DNA of 10,759 bases from Caulobacteraceae bacterium (lineage in GTDB: Bacteria > Pseudomonadota > Alphaproteobacteria > Caulobacterales > Caulobacteraceae). Positions 5,367 through 10,759 of the stretch are shown here, in pieces. The notes beneath the pieces were generated by a model that had not been told where the DNA came from, did not search any database, and saw only the letters and a program-made list of their open reading frames with translations. The stretch spans positions 1 through 10,759 of the forward strand of contig SDZP01000092.1 of NCBI GenBank assembly GCA_004144935.1, written 5' to 3'. The position numbers and the translations under genes were made by a program. How positions within the stretch are numbered: the stretch's first letter is position 1; each line of letters starts with the position of its first letter.

Positions 5367-7148
5367 CTAGTCGGGCTTGTTGCTGTCGCCGATGCCGTGC
5401 AGCTCGGCCTGCATCGGGCCGGGGCCCGGACCGTCGTCGTCGATCTGCCGCAGGCCCTTGCCGAGGCGCGAGTTGCGGAAGCCGTAGCCGATGTAGATCA
5501 GCGCGCCGAGGCTGAGATAGCCGGTCAGCAGGATGGCCGGGATGGGATCGCCGGTCAGCGCCTTGACGATGATGTCCTCGACCAGCGGGCCGGTCATGAC
5601 CAGGGCGAAGAAGATGCCCAGCACCGGCACGGGGCCGATCCAGACCTTCGGGCCCTTCTTGACGATGGTGAAGACCAGCCAGATGGCCAGCACGATGGCG
5701 CAGATGATGGCGCCTTGCGTGACCCAGGTGGAGTTCAGCAGGAACTTGAAGAAGGCCAGGAAGGCGGCGATCACCAGGGCCGCCACCAGCACCATGACCG
5801 GCTGCGGCACGAGGCCGCCGCCGCCCGGGATGCGGAACGGACGGTTCAGGTCCTTGTTGCTGGTGCGCAGGTACATGACGCTTAGGCAGACGATGCCGAA
5901 CGCCGTGGCGGTGCCCAGGCTGACCAGGTCGCCGAGGATCTCGATCGGCAGGAAGGCGGCGGTAATGGCGATGGCGACGCCGAGCACGATGGTGCCGACC
6001 CAGGGGGTGCGGAACTTGTCATGCAGGGTGGCGAAGAACTTCGGCAGCAGGCCGTCGCGGGCCATGGCGTAGAAGACCCGCGTCTGGCCGTAGGTCAGGA
6101 TCAGCATGACCGAGGACAGGCCGGCGACGGCGCCGACCTTGATCAGGACCGAGAACCAGTCGGTGCCCATGCGGTCGACGGCCAGGGCGATCGGGGCGGG
6201 GACGCCCAGTTCGCGGTAGTCGACGATGCCGGTCAGGACCAGGGCGATCAGCATGTAGAGGATGGTGCAGGCGATCAGGCTGCCGAGGATGCCGAAGGGG
6301 ATGTCCTTCTGCGGGTTCTTGGCCTCGGCCGCGGCGGTGGAGACCGCCTCGAAGCCGACGTAGGCAAAGAAGATCACCGAGGCGGCGCGGAAGACGCCGG
6401 GCAGGCCGTATTTGAAGCCCCCTTCGTTCTCCGGCATGAACGGGGTCCAGTGATCGACCGCCGTGGCCTGGTGGTTGAAGAGGAACATCGCGCCGACGCC
6501 GACGAACAGCAGCAGCACGCCGACCTTGATGAAGACGATGACGTTGTTGACGCTGGCGGATTCGGAAATCCCGACGACCAGCAGCGCGGTCACCGCCAGG
6601 ATGCCGAGGGCCCCCAGGAAGTTGCCGCCGCCGCCGGTGACGAAGGTCAGGCCGCCGTCGCTCTGCACCGCCTGGACGAAGGAGGTGGTCCATTCCGGGG
6701 GGATGATCACATGGAAGTTGGCCAGCAGGCTGACCACGTTGCCGGACCAGCCGGCGGCCACGGTCGAGGCGGCGATGCCGTATTCCAGCACCAGCAGCCA
6801 GCCCATGACCCAGGCGAACAGCTCGCCGAGCGTGGTGTAGCTGTAGGTATAGGCCGAGCCCGCCACCGGCATGGTGGAGGCCAGTTCCGCGTAGCAGAGG
6901 CCGGCGAAGACGCAGGCGAAGAAGGCGACCACGAACGACAGGATCACGGCCGGACCGGCGAAGTTGGCGGCGGCGTTGCCGGTCATCACATAGATGCCGG
7001 CGCCGATGATGCAGCCGATGCCGAGGAACAGCAGGTTCCAGGCCCCCAGTGTCCGCTTCAACTGGTGCGTGCTGGCCTCGCGCTGCACCTGCTCGATGCT
7101 CTTGCGCCAGAAAAGTCGATTTCCGCGATGCGCGGCGTCTGCGGACAT
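5367..7148 (-). CDS. APC-superfamily amino-acid permease (CAT/YfnA-like)
   Basis: This is a 593-aa inner-membrane transporter with about twelve or more hydrophobic segments. The first helix holds the unwound-helix signature GIGCIIGAGIYVMTG (43-57) of amino acid/polyamine/organocation permeases. The stretch FFAYVGFEAVSTAAAEAKNP (about 260-279), followed by QKDIPFGI, is typical of the cationic-amino-acid-transporter and YfnA branch. A hydrophilic Asp/Gly/Pro-containing tail of about 35 residues follows the last helix. Substrate specificity cannot be read from the sequence. The ATG at 7148 is chosen over one at 7190 because GGGGAG lies about eight bases upstream of it, and the upstream ATG has no ribosome site. 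The gene diverges from hrpB and ends at a strong terminator, so it is probably transcribed alone. Confidence 0.92.
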   Translation of the reverse strand: MSADAAHRGNRLFWRKSIEQVQREASTHQLKRTLGAWNLLFLGIGCIIGAGIYVMTGNAAANFAGPAVILSFVVAFFACVFAGLCYAELASTMPVAGSAYTYSYTTLGELFAWVMGWLLVLEYGIAASTVAAGWSGNVVSLLANFHVIIPPEWTTSFVQAVQSDGGLTFVTGGGGNFLGALGILAVTALLVVGISESASVNNVIVFIKVGVLLLFVGVGAMFLFNHQATAVDHWTPFMPENEGGFKYGLPGVFRAASVIFFAYVGFEAVSTAAAEAKNPQKDIPFGILGSLIACTILYMLIALVLTGIVDYRELGVPAPIALAVDRMGTDWFSVLIKVGAVAGLSSVMLILTYGQTRVFYAMARDGLLPKFFATLHDKFRTPWVGTIVLGVAIAITAAFLPIEILGDLVSLGTATAFGIVCLSVMYLRTSNKDLNRPFRIPGGGGLVPQPVMVLVAALVIAAFLAFFKFLLNSTWVTQGAIICAIVLAIWLVFTIVKKGPKVWIGPVPVLGIFFALVMTGPLVEDIIVKALTGDPIPAILLTGYLSLGALIYIGYGFRNSRLGKGLRQIDDDGPGPGPMQAELHGIGDSNKPD

Positions 7149-7197
7149 AAGTCTCGCTCCCCGAAAGGCCGGCTCCCCGCCGACGAACATGGCGCGG

Positions 7198-7225
7198 ACG
7201 TTAGCAGTAAAGTCGCGCCGCGCAA
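7198..7225 (-). promoter_or_regulatory. Possible promoter of the permease gene
   Basis: On the minus strand TTGCGCG (7225-7219) is separated by 13 bases from GCTAACGT (7205-7198). This is a partial match to the Caulobacter housekeeping sigma pattern (TTGaCgS, 10-14 bases, GCTANAWC). It lies about 50 bases upstream of the permease ATG. The match is imperfect, and no comparable element is clear for hrpB in the same 124-bp divergent gap. Confidence 0.3.
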
Positions 7226-7272
7226 CGGCTTGCGGTGACGGCGCGGCATTCGGGCACTAAACGCGTTGCGAC

Positions 7273-9705
7273 ATGCTGCCGATCGAGGAAATCCTGCCCG
7301 AACTCAGGGCCGCGCTGGACAGCGGGATTAACGCCGTCCTGGTCGCCCCGCCGGGGGCGGGCAAGACCACGCGGGTTCCGCTGGCCCTGCTGGACCAGCC
7401 GTGGGCGGACGGAAAGCTGATTCTGCTGGAGCCCCGCCGCCTGGCCGCCCGCGCCGCCGCCGCCCGCATGGCCTCGACCCTCGGCGAGCGGGTGGGGGAG
7501 ACCGTCGGCTACCGGGTGCGGATGGATTCCAAGGTCTCGGGCAAGACCCGGATCGAGGTGGTCACCGAGGGCGTCTTCACCCGCATGATCCAGGACGACC
7601 CCGGCCTCGACGGCGTGTCGGCGGTGCTGTTCGACGAGTTCCACGAGCGCAGCCTGGACGCCGATCTTGGCCTCGCCCTGGCCCGCGACAGCCAGACCCT
7701 GCTGCGCGACGACCTGCGCCTGCTGGTGATGAGCGCCACCCTCGACGGGGCGGCGGTGGCGCGGCTGCTGGACGGGGCGCCGGTGATCGAGAGCCAGGGC
7801 CGCGCTTTCCCTGTCGAGACCCGCTACCTTGGCCGCGATCCGGCCGCCCGGCTGGAGCATCAGGTGGTCAAGGCCGTGCGCAAGGCGCTGGCCGAGGAGA
7901 CGGGGAGCATCCTGGTCTTCCTGCCGGGGCAGGGCGAGATCCTGCGCACCCGCGACTGGATCGCCGAGGCCGGGGTGGCGGCCAACGTCGACCTCTGCCC
8001 GCTGTTCGGGGCGCTCGATCCGCGCGAGCAGGACGCGGCGATCAGCCCGGCCCCGGCCGGGCGGCGCAAGGTGGTGCTGGCCACCTCCATCGCCGAGACC
8101 AGCCTGACCATCGAGGGCGTCCGCGTGGTCATCGACGGCGGCTTCGCCCGCGTCCCGCGCTACGATCCGGCCAGCGGCCTGACCCGTCTGGAGACGGTGC
8201 GCGTCTCCCGCGCCGCCGCCGCCCAGCGCCGGGGCCGGGCCGGCCGCACCGAACCCGGCGTCTGCTATCGCCTGTGGGAGGAGCCGGAGACGCGGGCCCT
8301 TGTCCCGTTCGCGCGGCCGGAAATCCTCGAGGCGGACCTGTCGGGCTTCGCCCTCGACCTGGCCCGCTGGGGCGCCCGCGATCCCGCCGACCTGGCCTTC
8401 CTCGACCCGCCGCCCGCCGGCGCCTTCGCCGAGGCGCGCAGCCTGCTGGCCCGCCTCGAAGCGCTGGACGAAGCCGGCGGCCTGACCGCCCACGGCCGGC
8501 TGCTGTCGGACCTGCCGCTGCCGCCGCGCCTGGCCCACATGGTCATTCGCGGCGCGGCCGGCGGGCAGGGACCGCTGGCGGCGCGCATCGCCGCCCTGTT
8601 GACCGAACGGGGCCTTGGCGGCCGCGACGCCGACCTGCGCCACCGGCTGGAACAGTTCGAACGCGACCGCTCGCCCCGGGCCCGCGACGCCCGCACCCTG
8701 GCCGAGCGCTGGGCCCGCGCCGCCGGCCGGCCCCCGGCCCAACCGCCGCTCGATGTCGGCCTGCTGCTGGCCGAGGCCTTTCCTGAGCGGGTGGCCAGGG
8801 CGCGCGGCAAGGCCGGCGAGTTCCAGCTGGCCAGCGGCCGCGGCGCCCACCTCGAACCGACCGACGCCCTGGCCCGCGAACCCTGGCTGGCGATCGGCGA
8901 ACTGGGCGGCGGCGCGGCCCGCGACCGCATCCTGCTGGCCGCGCCGCTCGATCCGGACCTGCTGCGCACCGCCTTCGCCTCGCGGCTGACCAGGGAGGAC
9001 CGCCTGGAAATCGAGCCGGACGGCAAGGTCCGGGCCCGGCGGCTGCTGCGGCTGGACCGGCTGGTCATCGAGGACCGGCTGGTCGACAAGCCCGACAAGG
9101 CGATGATCGCCGCCGCCCTGTTGGGGCATGTCCGCCGCGAGGGTCTGTCGGCGCTGCCGATCGGGGAGGGCGCGGGGTCGCTGCTGGAGCGCGTCCGCTT
9201 CCTGCATACCCGGGATTCGAACTGGCCCGATCTGTCGGAAACGGCCCTGATCGCAAACCTGGACGACTGGCTCGGCCCCATCCTCGAAGGCCGCCGCACC
9301 CTGGCCAGCCTCAGCGACAACGACCTCGAGAACGCCCTGCGGACCCTGATCCCCTGGGATGTCCAGAAGCGCCTCGACGCCGCCGCGCCGGCCCGCTGGA
9401 CAGCGCCGACCGGTTCGCGCCTGGCCATCGACTACGCCGCCGAGGCCGGGCCGACGATCTCGGTGCGGGTGCAGGAACTGTATGGCGTCGAGGTCCATCC
9501 CACCGTCGGCGGCGAGCCCCTGGTGCTGGCCCTGTTGTCGCCGGCCCACCGCCCGATCCAGGTGACCCGCGACCTGCCGGCCTTCTGGCGCGGGTCGTGG
9601 AAGGACGTGCGAACCGACATGAAAGGACGGTATCCGCGGCACCTCTGGCCGGAGGAGCCGTGGAAGGCCGCGGCGACGACGCGCGCGAAGCCGCGGGGGA
9701 CTTGA
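7273..9705 (+). CDS. hrpB: ATP-dependent helicase HrpB
   Basis: This 810-aa DEAH/RHA-family helicase is essentially the same length as E. coli HrpB (809 aa). Visible motifs are Walker A APPGAGKTT (25-33), DEFH (121-124) in place of DEAH, SAT (154-156) and motif VI QRRGRAGR (318-325). The helicase-associated region follows. The HrpB-specific C-terminus has IPWDVQKRLD, then a late FWRGSW and GRYPRHLWPEEP, the family hallmark. It is a cytoplasmic nucleoside-triphosphate-driven RNA or RNA/DNA helicase whose physiological role is poorly defined in most bacteria. The ATG at 7273 has no Shine-Dalgarno, which would suit a leaderless or weakly initiated message. It diverges from the permease gene and converges on the RNA methyltransferase gene, with an inverted REP-like pair between. 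A very long open frame opposite it is a GC-driven shadow. Confidence 0.97.
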   Translation: MLPIEEILPELRAALDSGINAVLVAPPGAGKTTRVPLALLDQPWADGKLILLEPRRLAARAAAARMASTLGERVGETVGYRVRMDSKVSGKTRIEVVTEGVFTRMIQDDPGLDGVSAVLFDEFHERSLDADLGLALARDSQTLLRDDLRLLVMSATLDGAAVARLLDGAPVIESQGRAFPVETRYLGRDPAARLEHQVVKAVRKALAEETGSILVFLPGQGEILRTRDWIAEAGVAANVDLCPLFGALDPREQDAAISPAPAGRRKVVLATSIAETSLTIEGVRVVIDGGFARVPRYDPASGLTRLETVRVSRAAAAQRRGRAGRTEPGVCYRLWEEPETRALVPFARPEILEADLSGFALDLARWGARDPADLAFLDPPPAGAFAEARSLLARLEALDEAGGLTAHGRLLSDLPLPPRLAHMVIRGAAGGQGPLAARIAALLTERGLGGRDADLRHRLEQFERDRSPRARDARTLAERWARAAGRPPAQPPLDVGLLLAEAFPERVARARGKAGEFQLASGRGAHLEPTDALAREPWLAIGELGGGAARDRILLAAPLDPDLLRTAFASRLTREDRLEIEPDGKVRARRLLRLDRLVIEDRLVDKPDKAMIAAALLGHVRREGLSALPIGEGAGSLLERVRFLHTRDSNWPDLSETALIANLDDWLGPILEGRRTLASLSDNDLENALRTLIPWDVQKRLDAAAPARWTAPTGSRLAIDYAAEAGPTISVRVQELYGVEVHPTVGGEPLVLALLSPAHRPIQVTRDLPAFWRGSWKDVRTDMKGRYPRHLWPEEPWKAAATTRAKPRGT

Positions 9706-9714
9706 GGCGCGGTT

Positions 9715-9773
9715 CCTTCTCCCGCTTGTCGGGAGAAGGTGTCGGCGTAGCCGACGGATGAGGGCAGCACCGG
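9715..9773 (+). repeat. REP-like unit, left arm of an inverted pair
   Basis: This is a 59-nt unit in three parts. The first is a hairpin, CCTTCTCCCG and CGGGAGAAGG around CTTGT (9715-9739), followed by TG. The second is a small hairpin, TCGGC-GTA-GCCGA (9742-9754). The third is a 19-nt tail (9755-9773) beginning CGGATGAGGGC. It resembles the dispersed intergenic palindromes with CTTCTCCCG cores common in proteobacterial genomes. It begins nine bases after the hrpB stop and may act as its transcription-end structure. Confidence 0.88.
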
Positions 9774-9827
9774 ATCGTCCGGGTGCGCTCGTTCTGGCGC
9801 ATACGGCGCCTCGCTCATCTTCTTCAG
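9774..9827. other. 54-bp spacer between the inverted REP-like arms
   Basis: The spacer holds a small hairpin, GGCGC and GCGCC around ATACG (9796-9810). No gene or other signal is visible. If the two arms paired with each other, this would be the terminal loop. Confidence 0.5.
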
Positions 9828-9886
9828 CCGGTGCTGCCCTCATCCGACCCCTTCGGGGCCACCTTCTCCCGACAAGCGGGAGAAGG
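9828..9886 (-). repeat. REP-like unit, right arm of an inverted pair
   Basis: The reverse complement matches the left arm exactly over the first 27 and last 19 bases. The 13 middle bases differ: GCCCCGAAGGGGT here against TCGGCGTAGCCGA in the left arm. Both versions are the same length and both fold as a short hairpin, so sequence changed while pairing was kept. The unit ends two bases before the stop codon of the RNA methyltransferase gene. Confidence 0.88.
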
Positions 9887-9888
9887 GA

Positions 9889-10689
9889 TCAGAGGAGCCG
9901 GTCCGTCACCGCATAGATCATGATCCCCGTCGCCACCGACAGGTTAAGACTGTCGGCCCGGCCGCGCATGGGGATCTTCACGTTCACGTCGCAGGCCTCG
10001 GCCAGCTCCGGCGGCAAGCCCTGCGCCTCGTTGCCCATCAGGATCAGCGTCGGCGCCCGGTAGTCGGCGCTGTGCTGGTTGACGCTCGCCGTCAGCAAGG
10101 TGCCGACCACCGACCCCGGCCAGTCCCGACGCCAGGCGAGGAATTCCTCCACCGTCGCCCGCGCCACCGGCACGGCGAAGATCGAGCCCATGGTCGCCCG
10201 CACGCCCTCGACCGAATAGGGATCGCAGCAGTCGCCGACCAGGATCACCCCGCCGCAGCCGGCCGCGTCGGCGGTGCGGATGATGGTCCCGAGGTTGCCG
10301 GGGTCGCGCACCGCCTCCAGCGCCACCCAGCAGGGGGCCGAGCCCGGCTCGATGTCCGACAGCGGCGTGAAGGTCTGGCGGAAGACGCCGACCACCGCCT
10401 GCGGGTTTTCCTTACGCGACACCTTCTCGAGAATGTCGCGGTTGACCTCCAGCACCTCGCCGCCATGCGCCAGCGTCATGGCCGCGGCCGCGCGGGTGAG
10501 GGGGTGCTCGGCCGCGTCGGGCCCGTGCAGCAGGTAGCGGGGCGCATGGCCCAGCTCCACCGCCTCGGTGACGATCTTCAGCCCTTCGGCGAGGAAAAGG
10601 CCCGTTTCCTCGCGCTCCTTGCGCATGTGCAGGGCGCGCACGGCCTTCACCGTCGGATTGCCCAGGGAGGTGATGGTGCGGCTGCTCAT
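9889..10689 (-). CDS. TrmH/SpoU-family RNA 2'-O-ribose methyltransferase
   Basis: The protein has 266 aa. The N-terminal part (about 5-105) resembles the SpoU substrate-binding domain (NPTVKAVRALHMRK, then GLFLAEGLK). The C-terminal part is a SPOUT knotted methyltransferase domain with all three motifs: RDPGNLGTIIRTA (128-140, with N132 and R138), MGNEAQGLP (218-226) and IPMRGRADSLNLSVA (239-253, with N249). It should use S-adenosylmethionine to methylate a ribose 2'-OH in rRNA or tRNA; whether it is RlmB-like, YsgA-like or TsnR-like cannot be decided here. The ATG at 10689 is chosen over a GTG at 10701 because it overlaps the upstream gene's stop as ATGA, a coupled arrangement, and the conserved start follows directly. 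It converges on hrpB across the REP-like pair. Confidence 0.93.
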   Translation of the reverse strand: MSSRTITSLGNPTVKAVRALHMRKEREETGLFLAEGLKIVTEAVELGHAPRYLLHGPDAAEHPLTRAAAAMTLAHGGEVLEVNRDILEKVSRKENPQAVVGVFRQTFTPLSDIEPGSAPCWVALEAVRDPGNLGTIIRTADAAGCGGVILVGDCCDPYSVEGVRATMGSIFAVPVARATVEEFLAWRRDWPGSVVGTLLTASVNQHSADYRAPTLILMGNEAQGLPPELAEACDVNVKIPMRGRADSLNLSVATGIMIYAVTDRLL

Positions 10690-10759
10690 TCGCCCGACCA
10701 CCTGGCGAAGAACGACAGCCCGATCTCGCGCGTCCCGTCCTCCTGCACCAGGGCCAGCT
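10686..10759 (-). CDS. C-terminal end of an unidentified gene upstream of the RNA methyltransferase (partial)
   Basis: The last 23 codons are visible, ending LSFFARWSGE before TGA at 10688-10686; the rest lies beyond the right edge. The frame is supported by the 4-base ATGA overlap with the methyltransferase start and by plausible protein composition (LALVQEDGTREIG). I cannot assign a family from so little sequence. The overlap suggests co-transcription with the methyltransferase. Confidence 0.6.
   Translation of the reverse strand, partial: LALVQEDGTREIGLSFFARWSGE

Noticed and set aside
6021..7238. A 405-codon plus-strand open frame opposite the permease gene
   Set aside because: The composition is dominated by Gly, Asp, Gln and His, as expected for the antisense of hydrophobic membrane-helix codons; the opposite strand encodes an unmistakable permease.
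9208..9226. A T-arm-like sequence (GTTCGAATCC on the minus strand), hinting at a tRNA
   Set aside because: It lies inside hrpB, no acceptor stem or cloverleaf surrounds it, and the bases are explained by the hrpB codons.
7201..9843. An 880-codon open frame on the minus strand opposite hrpB
   Set aside because: It is antisense to a clear full-length hrpB gene, is rich in Gly, Arg, Ala, Pro and Gln in the manner of a GC-rich shadow frame, and shows no recognisable domain. Long stop-free antisense frames are expected at this GC content.

Overview
The window is uniformly GC-rich, densely packed, and shows ATGA/TGATG-type overlaps and several starts without a Shine-Dalgarno sequence. Together with the protein families present (HrpB helicase, OmpR-type regulator, YcbL-like MBL hydrolase, CAT/YfnA permease), this suggests an alphaproteobacterial chromosome, probably Caulobacterales (Caulobacter/Phenylobacterium/Brevundimonas-like). 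That placement is inferred from style and was not searched. I saw no prophage, insertion sequence, CRISPR array, tRNA or rRNA.

Layout. At the left edge, on the minus strand, an OmpR-family response regulator (39-782) overlaps by one base the start of a gene whose first 13 codons are visible (1-39), probably its histidine kinase. Divergent from it is a small exported protein with four canonical EF-hand loops (907-1284). Next comes a tightly coupled three-gene minus-strand operon (4011 to 1350): a StlD/DarB-type ketosynthase, a heme-oxygenase-like diiron oxidase candidate, and an uncharacterised 287-aa protein, each joined to the next by a 4-base ATGA overlap. A small four-helix membrane protein (4038-4430) diverges from this operon across a gap of only 26 bp.

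The middle holds housekeeping genes: a glyoxalase-II-like MBL hydrolase with a TTG start (minus, 4538-5242), a strong intrinsic terminator (5314-5340), an APC-superfamily amino-acid permease (minus, 5367-7148) and, divergent from it, the ATP-dependent helicase hrpB (7273-9705). hrpB converges on a SpoU/TrmH-family RNA 2'-O-methyltransferase (minus, 9889-10689). Between these two lies a 172-bp inverted pair of 59-nt REP-like units. The methyltransferase start overlaps the end of another gene cut by the window edge.

How the genes may work together. The ketosynthase, oxidase and unknown protein are the most interesting set. In known dialkylresorcinol/flexirubin-type pathways a DarB-like ketosynthase is paired with the aromatase DarA. 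Here no DarA, ACP or acyl ligase is visible, and the coupled partner is a candidate non-heme iron oxidase, so an undescribed lipid or small-molecule pathway is plausible but unproven. The regulator, probable kinase and EF-hand protein look like a sensing module, possibly for calcium. The REP pair shows compensatory changes between its two arms that preserve a hairpin.
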